A stretch of DNA of 64,000 nt from Cryphonectria parasitica EP155. Lineage: Eukaryota > Ascomycota > Sordariomycetes > Diaporthales > Cryphonectriaceae. The stretch lies in NCBI RefSeq assembly GCF_011745365.1, contig NW_024468909.1, positions 6,758,001 through 6,822,000 on the forward strand, read 5' to 3'. The notes beneath the pieces were generated by a model. The model searched no databases. It was given only the letters and a program-made list of their open reading frames with translations, and was not told the DNA's origin. This document shows, piece by piece, positions 36,505 through 48,131 of the stretch; the stretch's first letter is position 1, and every line of letters begins with the position of its first letter. The translations under genes were made by a program, and so were the position numbers.

Positions 36505-39500
36505 CTAGCAAGATTGGTGATAGTATTCCTCGGGGCTCACACCAGGAATTTCCAGGTTGGCATCGATCTCCATGGGTCTCTCAATGATAGAGACGCGATT
36601 GTCTAGGGCGCTGGCAGGCCGACGTACGATAAAAGGCTGCTTGAGCTCCTCCATCTCGGGAGACTTGGCTGCCGCCTGCTGCTGCTCCCCTTCCAATGCG
36701 CTCTGCTCGTCCAGTGACAACCTGGCTAGTTTTTCAGAGGACCTGCGTAGACCAGGCGACTCTTGTTCACTGGCGTCGTCACCTGACAGTGGAGGAGTAA
36801 GTGGCGGAACCATGTGAGCAGCAATCTCATCCTCGGAGATGGTCCTCATATCGGCCATCTCAGCCTCCATACTGCCGTCGACACCTCCAAAATGCTCAAA
36901 CTGGTCGGCCAGTAGGGCTGCACGCTCCTCGCCATCGCTGAAATCTCCGATAGAGGCTCGATTGGTTGCCATAGAGTCGGCACTGTCACTCCGCTGCCGT
37001 TTTAATAAAGGCTGAGGGGAACGCACGGCGACTCGCTTCTTGTCGCTTTGCGAATTGTCCTCGAGCTGATCCTGCTTGAAGAGACGATTGTCGAACTTGA
37101 TAAAGGTCTGAGATGGTGTTAGCACGCGACAGAGTCTGCGGATGGTGGGTTTCGAGCTGGTGGGCTTACCTGGAGGGCGCTGGAGAGAGGAATGATTGGT
37201 TCCTGTAACGCCTCGTCTGTCGCATAGACAAGGATTGGAGCTATGTTGCCGTCTGCGTTCCGTTCGGTAAACATCGCTTCCTTGACCTTTTCAATAGTTG
37301 TCGTCTGTTCATACAAGGAGTCGTTAGCCCAGATCTCGTTTTACAGAGGCCATAGTGCAATTAATGGGAAGATTTACATCTTGCTTCACACGGACTTCAT
37401 CGTCAGCACACCAGGCCACCCGGTACCACCGATCTTCCATCTGCCCTTCAATCTCAACAGGCTCAGGCCGTTCTCTTCGACACATGTAGATTACGTCGGG
37501 CGATGTGATAACTCCGCGCAACGTGTACTTATGTGTGGGATTGGAATCTGGCTTCTCGCTAGGGTGTGTCCAGACCTTGTTGAGCTGCCGGAGGAGGGCG
37601 CAGCAGGCGTCTCGCTCGGCTCTGACACCTATGAGTATGTTAGCGCCGCTCATATGAAGTAGGGGGTTACTTGTGCGTACGGGCTAGTTTCTGATCGACT
37701 GTCGCCAAATCTAATTTGGCTAAGGCGATCGTAGCTTCGTAATGTCTGACGGCTTTCTGTTCATCCTCGTCCAGCTCAGCGAGATGGCTCAGTTCATCTG
37801 GTAGATACGGTATCTTCTCGTCGGTACCAATAGACTTCTCGTGCATCCTCCACAAGGCAGTCGCGCGAATTCGCCAGATCAAAGTCTCTGTTCTATCAAT
37901 GGTGGTCTTGCTGATCTTGGTCTTGTCCACAACCTGCCCAGTCTGGGAGTTTGTCCAAAGGGTGTGCTGGAGCTCCCTCTCCTTTGCCAGATCTATGGCT
38001 TTCCACATACGGAAGATCTTGTCTTGCATGACGCGAGCAGCCTCCACATTGCTCTCAAGGTACCTATCGATATAGACAACCTCTGGAACCTCGATAGGCA
38101 AGCCATCAGTGCTGATACGCACGGTCAGAACCTGTGCAGGCGTCTGTATTGAGGCGATCTGGCTCAGGCCATCATTCTGAGAACCCGACCAGTTGTTTTC
38201 TTGTTGAAGCCAAAACAGGCAGTCCAACTGACTGTATAGATTGCAAAACACTTCCGGCGTGTCGTTTGGGACTCTGACCTCCAAGATCGCAAATTCCTGC
38301 GTTCGCGACTCATCGGCGATTGAGTCGTCCACTCTGACTTTGGTCCACATGCGGCTATATTCCTGCGAGTTTGAGCTATTGTACAAGCTCTCGTAGAATT
38401 TGATTGTTGGATCTCCCCACGTATCCTTGATCAAATAGTTGGCACAAAGGGAGTCAGCTGTGCCGTATGCGCGATCGGTCTCATCGAGGAATGCTATAAG
38501 ACGCTGCAGCTCATCAACGAGGCTGACGCCTGGGACGTCGCCGCCCCAGTCTTGGCCGCTTGCCTGAGGACTGATGATGTTTGTGCCCTTCCACCAGTCC
38601 TTGTCGTGACCGTAGGATCGGGGTGCTCCCTCGAGGAGCAGGAAGAAGTTCCGGGCGGCAGGGATGTCATGTAGGAGCATCATAAGCGGACCAAGGCGGT
38701 GCTTCTGTGCAGACTGTTGGAATCGGCAGGCGAGGTAGACGGGGACATTACGATCGCGTTTTCTCGCCAAGGCGGATGGATCTTCAGCCATCTTGCTGGC
38801 CAGAACCACAGCCCACTGGTCCTGCTCATAGTGAGGGCGATTGGCAGGTCCAAACTGCTGCAGAGAAGTATCTCCAGCCACAACACCGCTCTCCTGGGGG
38901 GTTACTGCCCCGGATGTGTGCTGCATCATTGATTGCTGCATCGCAATCCTGAGCTGCTCATCTGCTTGCTCTTGGGTGGTTGGGACGTCTACTGCAGAAG
39001 GGGTCAGCTTTCCGTCTTGAAGTTGTAGCTTGGCGCAGTGACTGCACCTGTGAGAGAGCAGGTGATAGTCACAGAGCAAAAGAGGAGTGAAATATAGTAC
39101 CAAGTGTGCTCTGGATTGCAAGGTCTGTAGCCTTGTCCAGAGGAGACCTGTTGTGTGTTCTTGATGGCGGCCTTGAAGGTGCAGATAGGTTGGTGGTGCT
39201 GCCCTTCAACCACGGGTCGTCATTCGGGTATTGATCTGGTCCTTGGACATGAAAGGCTGCAGAGAGGAATAGAAAACAGTGTTAGAAGAGATCTTAAGAG
39301 ATTTGATACGTGGGAGAGAGACCAACTTGGATTCGTTGCATTGTCCCTGTCAGTCATAAAGTGCCCCTCATTCCACAACGTGTATTTTTGTCTGAACTTC
39401 ATTCAGTCAGCTCAAGGCCGTGATTTCTAGGCTCAAAGTCATGTACCATACAGAATCATGATCTCCACTGAAGTATTCACCAAGAACTGCCTCGACATTG

Positions 39501-39672
39501 TTATTGTGAACCTGTGGTAAAGCATATTTCAGCACAAATATCCACTGCACAGGAAGGATAGACTTCAGCACACCTTTAGTGCTTCGCGAAACAAGAATCT
39601 ATCCTCTTCAGAATTACGCGATGTAATCTCCACCACATTTTTTACAGCTGCCTCATCTGCTGTGGTCGCCAT
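36505..39672 (-). CDS. Ubiquitin-interacting-motif (UIM) protein, USP-like
   Basis: Eight exons (39672-39574, 39511-39452, 39396-39327, 39256-39101, 38991-37681, 37628-37378, 37304-37170, 37107-36505) give 894 residues and close in frame. The start reads MATTADEAAVKNVVEITSR. A UIM lies near 136-150: EQADEQLRIAMQQSM, with Leu142, Ala145 and Ser149 in the consensus spacing. The segment FGPANRPHY...QWAVV just after it resembles the linker of USP25/28-type proteins. I see neither a Cys box nor a His box, so a catalytically dead, ubiquitin-binding relative is likely. The C-terminal 200 residues are acidic and Ser-rich (RQRSDSADS, SPGLRRSSEKLARLSLDE). Function is unknown. The acceptor of intron 2 (GAAG, after CTGAC) is slightly unusual. 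Confidence 0.82.
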
Positions 39673-40940
39673 GGTGTTTGCTTGCTCGGGTTTCTCGGGA
39701 GAGCCCTCGTTGTGGGTGTGCCGGGCGGGGAAGGAGAATTGGGCGTAGGTAGATCTCTCGAGGGTCCAAAAGGAAGGGCTCGGTGCTCAGCGAGAGGCCA
39801 TGAGGGGGTATATCTTGTTGGTATTGGCGAGAGCTGCTATTGTACGAAATGGTGGTCGTCAGCAGCACACGGTGTTGCGCGATCGCAGTGGTGTCGAGGA
39901 ACGCGGTGGATGGTGGGTGGCCCAACTGAAGCGACCGAATCCAACGGCCTCAGTCCCTGCTTCACTTCTGCCACCTTCCACCTCGCCTTGCACAGCAAAT
40001 GCAGGAATGCTATGCTTCGGTGAAATATTGAAACGGGCTCCAAATCACTTCGGTAAAGATCAAATTTCTGGAGAAGGTGGGTGACCTTGTGGTTGCACAG
40101 CTGTGGAAGAAAGTTGCACGAGGTTGCAGTGGCCAGTGGGTTGCTGGTGGTAGTGAGGCTCAGTCAACCGCTACGTAATCTGCAGCATTTCCAGGTGCTC
40201 GGTACCCTTGCACAGAGCTTAGCCCGAGGCAAGCACACCCCAGTACAGGGCCTCCACAGCGGGGAACATCCTACCTTCATGCCTTGGTCAGTCTAGCCTG
40301 ACGCTGAGTTAATGTGTGAGGTTTGCCACCAAGTCACGCCTGATCACATAGACTTTGGACGTCTTTCCCTTCTCAGCACATCTGTGATCTATGAGCTGAT
40401 TGGTATTTTATTGATATAGCACCCCTCTATATCAAGCTTTGCTCTTGGGCCCAAGAGCTGGATGTAATGCCATTGTTACGATCGTGGAGGCAACTTCCAT
40501 GTGAATCCAGATTTCCTGTTAACGCCCTGGAGAAATTGTTCATAACCCTGACTGGCCAGCCATCCATCCCCGTGACATTGACTCATGACTGCTGTCTCCA
40601 GTCCTTTTCTTGTGGGCTGAATCAAACAACCCTCCGGCTTCACATGGCCATTGGCACATCCTACCGAGCTGCCCCCTAATGGGATCCAGATAGAGTGTGT
40701 AAAGCACGAAAGCCAGCCTGTACCCTGTGTATTTCCGAAACGCCTGCCAACCTTCATTCATTGCGCGCTATGCAAATAAATCGACTGATGTATTTTTTCT
40801 TCTCTTTCTTCCCTTTTCCTTTCTGTTTGCCGGGATGAAGGTGTGCCGTGCTGTGATATTGCAATGTCACCACCGACCACTAAGCCCAATGGAGAGGTCG
40901 ATCCGGCTCTCCAAAGGTTGCTCAAAGGCCTGAGCGTTGT
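39673..40940. other. Intergenic, UIM gene to CDC34
   Basis: Upstream region of the UIM gene and 3' region of CDC34, both on the minus strand. Only short open frames of no recognisable kind are present. Confidence 0.5.
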
Positions 40941-41773
40941 TCATGATGAGGCATCCTCATCGCTGGGGTCCTCATCATCGTCGCCATCCTCCATGGCCTC
41001 GTCAGATTCGCTGCCCTCGTCGAAGTCAAATTCTTCATCCCCGCTAGGGGCATAGAAGTCGTCATCGTACTCGATCTTGGGGGCGGCCTCGGGCTCGAAG
41101 CTGGTGGGCACGGTAAAACCTTCGGGAATGTCCTTCTTCGAAATCTCGACTATGGCCCTCGCCTTGCTTTTGTACGCGTCCTTTCTGTCTCGGTACATGA
41201 CGCTGGCATCGACGTTGGCGGGAGAGTTGATCTCGGGATCGTCGAGAAGGAGGAGGATGGATCGGAGAACGGACTCGGCACCCTGCAGAGGCGACCAACG
41301 CTCGCCAGCATCCTCGCCAGACATCACGTCCTCTCCTGCCTGGTGCAGGATGGAGATGCAGAGCTGACCGTCGGGATAGATATTGGGGTGCCAGATGGGC
41401 CTGAGGAAACGGAACTTGGGGGGCGAGTAGGGGTAGTCATGCGGGAAGGTCATCTCGGCCTGAAGTAGATGTGAGCGTGACGATGAGCTAGGGAGGCTTG
41501 GTTCATGGCTGTAGCAAAGCACATACCTTGAAGTATCCACCATTGAAGTCACTGTCAGGGTTGACGACCATAAGGGCAAGATGCCAGCGGAAGATATTTG
41601 CGTCGTCAGTCTGTCCATGTGAGCCAGTCAGCCTAGGGAACTCTCCAGATAGCAGCTGTGGCGCTGTGATGATTGTCTGGCCTGAGAGTGGTTCTTACAT
41701 CGATGCGCACCCATTTCTCCTTCTGCAGAGACTTTAGGTCGGTGAGAATCCGTTGTTTCGCAGCAGCAGCCAT
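40941..41773 (-). CDS. CDC34: Ubiquitin-conjugating enzyme E2, Cdc34 type
   Basis: Three exons (41773-41699, 41610-41527, 41459-40941) give 225 residues. The UBC fold is complete: the HPN motif at 77-79 and the catalytic Cys87 in GQLCISIL. The acidic loop that marks Cdc34/UBE2R enzymes follows at 95-106 (GEDVMSGEDAGE), and then RWSPLQGAESVL. After residue 170 the tail is strongly acidic (DDDFYAPSGDEEFDFDEGSE to the end), as in Cdc34, where it binds the basic canyon of SCF cullin-RING ligases. The enzyme extends Lys48 ubiquitin chains on SCF substrates such as cell-cycle inhibitors; this is family knowledge. It is divergent from the DNA ligase gene across 1.5 kb. Confidence 0.95.
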
Positions 41774-43291
41774 GGCTGTGATGATGGTTGACTTCAGTCG
41801 AACAGGGTTGGGTTGGGTTTTGCCTGTAGATGTGGGTGGTTGGGGTCAGGGCACGGCGACGAGGAACTCCTGGTGCTGCACAGGATGTTGATCCAGGAAG
41901 GGGACTCGAGTTCGAAGTGTGGTGCTTGGGATGTTGAATATGGGGCAGGAGAGGGGTTGCGACTCGATTCATGCGGCAGCACAAGAAGACGAGGCAGATT
42001 AGTAGTGACAGAGAAAGTCTAATGAACCGTGTCGAATGGACTCGAAACCTCCAGACAGAAGTGCATCTGACACAAGAGATTGCCACGCAAAGGAGAAGAA
42101 AAAGAAAAAAGGGTCTTTTGAAGTGTTGTGATCAGGATAAGACGGTGAGAGTTGTTCGGGTCAGTCACACACGTAGTGATGGTCAGAAGGGTACTGGGCC
42201 CATCTGCAGATAGCGTCAGATGGTCTGCGGCAGAAAAGAGAACCCTGAACTCCTATTATCGGCAGGGCCGGGCCATCAACCGCTCCATCAAGGTACCTAG
42301 GTACCTGAGTGCCCCACCCTCTGCCACCTGGCTATAAGTGCAGGGCTAACAATTGCCATACTGAGGTACAAAAGTAGAACAAACGACTTTGGGTTTTCTA
42401 TCTTATTAAACCCCTCAAACCAGCTGCATTCTTGCCACTTTGAGTCAAGTCTTGTCTGTCACATGCTGCCTCTATACATGGTATCTAAGTATAACATTTC
42501 TGATGTAGTGGGTTTTCAGAAGAAAAGTAGAAGAAGATCACCCAGATTAGCTTGCATACTTATCTGTAGATATGATACTATAAAAACTGGCCAGACGCCT
42601 CTGGGCTAGACCATTGAGATCTCATACTCTGTTATCACATGATGGAAAGTAGCCTGACAGTGCACATCATGGATGCAACAGGAATGGTAAAGGCTATTGC
42701 TTTCCTCCCCTTCCTCGACAGTCATAATTCGCCCTACTACTATCCATGTTGAATTGAAATTTGGAATAGGGCACACATGTTGTTAATTCGGTGAACTGTT
42801 CAGTGACATTAATGCACAACTCCAGGCTCTGATAAGATAAGGATGAATGAGTACTTAATTATAGCACAGTGCTGTGCCTGCCTCCTGCCTCCTCCTGCCC
42901 TCCTGCCCTGCCACAGCAGATACCTCCAGGGACTCAATCGCAGATCCATGTTAGTGGGATCCCGGAGGCACGCGACCTCGGCGCGTCATCCCTACCATTT
43001 TTGTGTACTTCACGGTTCATGCGCCCAGCAGTAAAGAGTGAGGTGAAGATACCATCGGATAGCGCCGAATAAGCAGGATTTGAATGGGGTCATACAGCCA
43101 CACACCTTTCTTCTACTTTTTTAATACATAATTGCAAATCCTCCTTTTGCACTCCTTTTCACATGGCTGCCTACAAATTCTCGAGCTTACACCTTTTTTT
43201 TCCTTTGTCACTCCTTCTCCTCGTCTCCATGATTTCCTCGCTTTCTCACTGCCTCTGCCTTGAACATAGGGAACTTTACTTGCCTTGAGCA
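41774..43291. other. Divergent intergenic, CDC34 and ligase promoters
   Basis: Spacer between two divergent genes. The stretch of about 42.3-42.9 kb looks AT-richer than its surroundings. A small self-matching motif (ggtacctaggtacct) lies at about 42291-42305. No gene is supportable. Confidence 0.5.
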
Positions 43292-46200
43292 ATGCCTTTG
43301 TCTTTCGGTGCCGTTTGCGATCTTCTCCAGAGCCTCGAGACGGACCTCGGTCGCAAGAGACGTCAGAGGGGAAGTAACAAGATCGTGACTGACTGGTTCG
43401 CAAGTCACCGAGAGCAGATCGAAAACGGAGATGTTGACCGGACGGCGGTCCTGTCGACGCTGCTTCCGGAGAGGCGCACCGACAGGGTCTTTAACATCAA
43501 GCACAACCGCCTTGAGAGCATCATTACCAAGGCCTGTGGTCTTGGCAAGAGGCGCCAGGAAGAGTTGACCAGGTGGCGCAAACAAGGTTCCGGCGTTGAT
43601 CTGGCTGAGTGTGTCGAGAACATATTGAAGGACGCTCCCAATGGAACCGAGTGCGATATCACGGTCGAGGAGGTTGACAAGGTGCTGCATCAGCTGGCGG
43701 CAGGAGTCGACTTCAGCTCACCCGCGGTGCGGTCGTCGCGACCGGCGGCGAGTTCAAACCTTGCTACCTCCAGAGACCACCTGCACCCTCTCACGCATCT
43801 TTTCAGGCAGCTATCACCAAGAGACGCCAAATGGCTATGTCGCTTAATTCTCAAGACCTTTCTCCCAGTCGTCGTGCCAGAGGACCTGGTATATTCTCAG
43901 TGTCATCCTCTGCTTCCCGCCTTGCTGAATATTCATGACAACTTCGCTGTCGCAACTACCCTTCTCGAGCAACAGATTCGTAACAGCCAGGCCCTCGGAA
44001 TCGATCTTGACAGGGCCGATATCCCGCGGCTCATCAAGCCCCAAGTCGGTGTCAAGGTTGGTCGGCAAACCTGGCTCAAGGCGCGAAGCATACAACACTG
44101 TCTTGGTATGGGCCGTGGTGTCATGAGCTGCGAGAGGAAAATGGATGGGGAGTACTGTCAAATTCATATTGACCTCTCCAAAGGCGATCGATGCATTCAG
44201 ATCTTCTCCAAATCCGGAAAAGACAGCACCAGGGATCGCATCAAGTTGCACAGCGCCATCAGATCGTCCCTTGGCCTCGGGACAGCAGCTTGCCGTTTCA
44301 AGAGGCGCTGCATTCTGGAAGGGGAGCTGGTCGTCTGGAGTGATCAGGAGAAGAAGATTCTCGGCTTTGAGAAGATACGAAGGCACGTGAATCGTTGCGG
44401 GCGATTTATCGGCATTGACGAGGACAGTCCGCCTCCAGCAACGGAACGTCTTATGATCGTATATTTCGACTTGTTATTGGTTGACGATGAGTCCATGCTT
44501 AGCAGCAGGCATTCCGATCGCCGCCAGCGTCTCTCTACATTGATTCTTTGTGAAGAAGGTCGCGCCACCTTGGTGGAGAGAGAGGTCATCAACTTCTCCT
44601 CCCGTCTGGCTGCAACGGAACTGCGCAAGGCTTTCGCGGCCTGCATCGTCGAGAAAGAGGAGGGCCTAGTATTGAAACCCGACGAACCTTACTTCAATTT
44701 AGAGATGGATAAGCGTCGTTATGCATCCTGTTGTCTAAAGCTCAAGAAAGCATATGTCAAGAATCTGGGCGACATTGGCGATTTTGCAGTCGTTGGTGCC
44801 CGCTATGATCCGACAAGGGCCAAAGTTCTAGGGCTGCCAAACACGAAGTATACTCACTTTTACCTTGGATGTATAGCCAACAAGGCAGAGGCCACGCGCT
44901 TCGAAGAGGTGAGGCCCAGCTTTATCATCGTGGCCGAGGTTGAACTCAACGCCGCCATGGCGGAATATTTCAAACAATACGTCTTCACGAAAGCCGTGCC
45001 GCCGGACGAGAACGACCAACTGGATATCGAATTGCCGTCAGGTATTATGCAGGGCAGACGAATGTCGGCGGTGTTTCTCGAGCCTGCTGTCTTCGACATC
45101 ACCTGCTTCGCTTTTCACAAGGAGACCAATACGAGGTTTTGGAGTCCGCGGTTCCCATACGTCTCCAAAATTCATACAGACAGGTCATGGAAGGACTGTC
45201 TTGGGTTCGATGAGCTGCAAGATCTCGCGGAAACGGACCGCATGTGTCCCGAACAACAGGACAGCCAGGAGCTTGCTCAATGGATAACAATCCTCGAAGA
45301 AGCCGAGTCGAAACGAAGACGTAAAGCTGCTCTTCAGGACAGCCAGTCCACAAATGGCACAATAACCACCGATACTACCTCAGAGACTTGGCCAGGGCAT
45401 ACCATTATGAAGGTAGGCACTGAGCCTGTAGACGCGCGTAGGACAAGCACACATGATACAAGAACTATCCCAACGCCACCAACTTTCTATGCGGCTCAGC
45501 GGTCTACGCAATCACCCTCGAGAATTAGCACGGCAATCATGCACTCACCTCGCAAGCGACGGAGCGAGACAAGCCCACCGTCCCCCCCTTTGGTCAAACG
45601 GAAGAGAGACTTCGTGGTCACCTCGGTTGTGTCCGTGTCTTCACAAGTGTGCCCGCAGGCTTCACGCCAGCCTCTAGGGGACGTCACGTCCAGCCCCTCG
45701 TCGCAAAGTAACGCTCTTCCCCCTGCATTTCCGTCCTTGTCTGGGGTTGAAAAATTGCAAGATGAACCTGGTATGACGGACCCAGGCCCTTCATCCCCCT
45801 GTTTTTCAGTCGCGGCATCTTTGCACTCGGAGGCGAACACCTCTGCACTAGCAAAGGCGTCAAAAATGGCGTCCTCATCAGTGGCTTCAAGATTGGATGT
45901 CCAGCCCTCAGCGAGAGAACAGCCAACTTGTCGCCACGCGGGTGAAAATTGTGCTTTAGCCGGCCATTTCATCCTGCTCGCCCCATGCGTCGCCAGCATT
46001 CCATGGCTCACCGAGGATTTACTCCCAAGCCACGGCGTGGCGGCAGTCTTCAAAGACATACCTTCGTGGCTCGCCTCGACTTCTTTAGCCGGCTCGCGTC
46101 GTAGGCAGCCCAGGCTGGTGCTCGTGGAACGGCGCAGGGCAGCAGCTACGGAGGCGTTTCTCACAAGGCTACAATCCCAACCGTTAAAGGGCCCAGGTGG

Positions 46201-46366
46201 ACAACCAGAGGTCATGGTCGCATACGACTGGCGCTTGCTAGAGGCTATCACCTGTGAAGAGGACGCTCGAAAGAAGCGTAACAGACATGGGACGAGACGC
46301 CATAGGATCGGGACTAGTGCGCATGGAAAGGACTCATGGAGGAAGTATTACATTGGGTTATGCTAA
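43292..46366 (+). CDS. LIG4-like ATP-dependent DNA ligase paralogue
   Basis: A single exon of 1024 residues. The catalytic core is complete: the adenylated lysine is Lys283 in ERKMDGEY (motif I). Next come FSKSGKDST (motif Ia region, 305-313), LEGELVVW (342-349), YFDLLLVD (391-398), motif IV EEGLVLK (456-462) and motif V CLKLKKAY (481-488). An OB-fold-like part (GDFAVVGARYD) follows. Residues 1-230 match the N-terminal helical DNA-binding region. There is no double BRCT tail as in true Lig4. Residues about 670-880 are Ser/Thr/Pro-rich and probably disordered, followed by a conserved-looking end (FILLAPCVASIPWL, VMVAYDWRLLEAI, SWRKYYIGL). It fits a widespread ascomycete ligase paralogue of unknown pathway, perhaps repair. 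The lack of introns contrasts with most neighbours. Confidence 0.88.
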   Translation: MPLSFGAVCDLLQSLETDLGRKRRQRGSNKIVTDWFASHREQIENGDVDRTAVLSTLLPERRTDRVFNIKHNRLESIITKACGLGKRRQEELTRWRKQGSGVDLAECVENILKDAPNGTECDITVEEVDKVLHQLAAGVDFSSPAVRSSRPAASSNLATSRDHLHPLTHLFRQLSPRDAKWLCRLILKTFLPVVVPEDLVYSQCHPLLPALLNIHDNFAVATTLLEQQIRNSQALGIDLDRADIPRLIKPQVGVKVGRQTWLKARSIQHCLGMGRGVMSCERKMDGEYCQIHIDLSKGDRCIQIFSKSGKDSTRDRIKLHSAIRSSLGLGTAACRFKRRCILEGELVVWSDQEKKILGFEKIRRHVNRCGRFIGIDEDSPPPATERLMIVYFDLLLVDDESMLSSRHSDRRQRLSTLILCEEGRATLVEREVINFSSRLAATELRKAFAACIVEKEEGLVLKPDEPYFNLEMDKRRYASCCLKLKKAYVKNLGDIGDFAVVGARYDPTRAKVLGLPNTKYTHFYLGCIANKAEATRFEEVRPSFIIVAEVELNAAMAEYFKQYVFTKAVPPDENDQLDIELPSGIMQGRRMSAVFLEPAVFDITCFAFHKETNTRFWSPRFPYVSKIHTDRSWKDCLGFDELQDLAETDRMCPEQQDSQELAQWITILEEAESKRRRKAALQDSQSTNGTITTDTTSETWPGHTIMKVGTEPVDARRTSTHDTRTIPTPPTFYAAQRSTQSPSRISTAIMHSPRKRRSETSPPSPPLVKRKRDFVVTSVVSVSSQVCPQASRQPLGDVTSSPSSQSNALPPAFPSLSGVEKLQDEPGMTDPGPSSPCFSVAASLHSEANTSALAKASKMASSSVASRLDVQPSAREQPTCRHAGENCALAGHFILLAPCVASIPWLTEDLLPSHGVAAVFKDIPSWLASTSLAGSRRRQPRLVLVERRRAAATEAFLTRLQSQPLKGPGGQPEVMVAYDWRLLEAITCEEDARKKRNRHGTRRHRIGTSAHGKDSWRKYYIGLC

Positions 46367-46622
46367 AAACATGTGTGGAAGTATAGACTTGGGTTCACTT
46401 TTTTTTTTGGAGTAGCATTGAATTTTGCATCGACAGGCGGATGTTTTGGAGGGTAAAAGATGGTTGATATTGCATTGAGGAGGAGTACTGCGTTGTATTC
46501 GCTCCCTCCCACTTGGGGGGGTTTGCACAATTCAAAAACACTGTGGTTCATACAGCAGAGCAAGAGACATTTTCTTTTGGAACGGCATATTAAATTCTCA
46601 TGCAAAGTAGAGGGCTGCCTCG

Positions 46623-48131
46623 TCATTTCTTCCCGTCCTTTTCGTACAGCTGCAGATAACTCGCCTGCAGCCTCATCTGCAGGTGCTGATCCGCCGTGAT
46701 GGCCTTCCTCTCGGCATCCGGATTGCCCCCTCTCTCAAACCCGTTCTCAGGCTTGTGATTCCTCACCCGTTCACTAGGCACGGGCTCGAGCGTCGTGGAT
46801 CCGACGGGGTGACAGAAGAAAGCGATACTGTACCTGGGGCTGTCGCCGGTCTCACCGCTGACCACGTTGTTGCCGGAACTGCCTGGGGAGGGGAAGACGA
46901 CGCGGTGCACGGTGCTCCGCAGCAGGCCGTTGGTCCAGTAAGACAGCAGGTCGCCGATGTTGACGAGGATGGGCGGGGCTGGGTCGTCCTCTGTGCCGGG
47001 CGGGGTGACGGGCACCGGGGCCCAGGTGCCGTTGCCGGTGTCGACCTCCAGGCCGGCCTGGCCTCGCAGGCGGAAGAGGAGAGTTATGCTGCCGTAGTCT
47101 GAGTGGGCGCCTGCTCTTACATCCTCGGCTGTTGCGCTGCTGAGGTCGGCCGCGGCGGAGGAGGCGAGAGAGGATAAAGGGGGGTAGTAGAGAAAACGCA
47201 GCGTGTTACCTGAGGAGCCGCGTTCGCGGAGGTGACGGTCCCGGAAGAAGGTGGGTGGGGACACCCCGAGACCGATCCCGAGGAGATGGTTGATCTTCAG
47301 GGAGAGGTTGTAGCAGTAGTCATCTGGGGATTAAGATCTAGTGTGAGCAAAAGGGGGCCACATGAGTCTTGGGAGGCTGAAATATGATACATGTCTTCTT
47401 TGTCGGAGGGGAAAGGGGGGGGGGGCGTGCAATGACGAGATGGAGCGATAAAACGGAATAAGAAATGACGCACAGAAAACCTCTACCTGGCTCTCATATG
47501 GTACGAAGCTCTCTGGCAAGGGCTGTTGAGCCTTTCCATTCACGAATTGGCCAAAGTTGAATGCTCTGTCACAGCCGTGCTCCGTCCGTCAGCCATGGCT
47601 CGCTGGATGCCCAAATACCCATGATACCCAACAAATTGAAACTCACTCCTTGAAATCGCCGACCTAAACACAGCAGGTTTAGTATGTGGCCTTCTTTTGC
47701 ACAATATTTAAGGGGAGGAAAGAGATAGACGTACTCTTTGGTTTTTAGGATCCAGGGTCTCATAGTTCATACCCGACCAGCCACGGTTGTCCTTCTGGAT
47801 CGTGCACTTCTCTTTTTCCTCCACTGGCGCACTGAAGATCTTATTACCCTGTGATGGTTGCCATGGTTCAGTACACTGCAGCACAAAAGAGGCAAGTCTT
47901 TCGCCAATGGAAATAGGTCGTCGGCCTTGGGGTAGGGGCGGGGGGGGGGGTTGAGCGCACCAGATGGAATGCATTTTCGACAGCATCCACAGGGATATCA
48001 GCCCCTCTGTTCCGGATATAGACGAAGCCGTGCTCGATGGCAGCCTCCACCAGCTCCTTGGCTACTTTGGCCTGCTCGTCATGACTGGCAGAGGAGACGT
48101 CGATAACGGGTATCTTGGCGGCTGGTGACAT
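46623..48131 (-). CDS. 2-oxoglutarate/Fe(II)-dependent oxygenase
   Basis: Five exons (48131-47961, 47848-47735, 47663-47647, 47565-47474, 47323-46623) give 364 residues. Exon 3 is a 17-nt microexon (VGDFKE). The protein opens with KIPVIDVS, the usual start of the isopenicillin-N-synthase-like DIOX_N domain. The double-stranded beta-helix has the iron ligands His205 and Asp207 (AGAHSDYGSITLL) and His271 (LLRSTVHRVV), and the 2-oxoglutarate-binding pair Arg295/Ser297 (RYSIAFF). Fungal members hydroxylate or desaturate diverse metabolites; the substrate is unknown. No synthase or transporter flanks it, so a metabolite cluster is not indicated. Introns 1 and 4 each carry an oligo-C tract in the sense direction. 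The ATG at 48131 is the first in frame. Confidence 0.92.
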
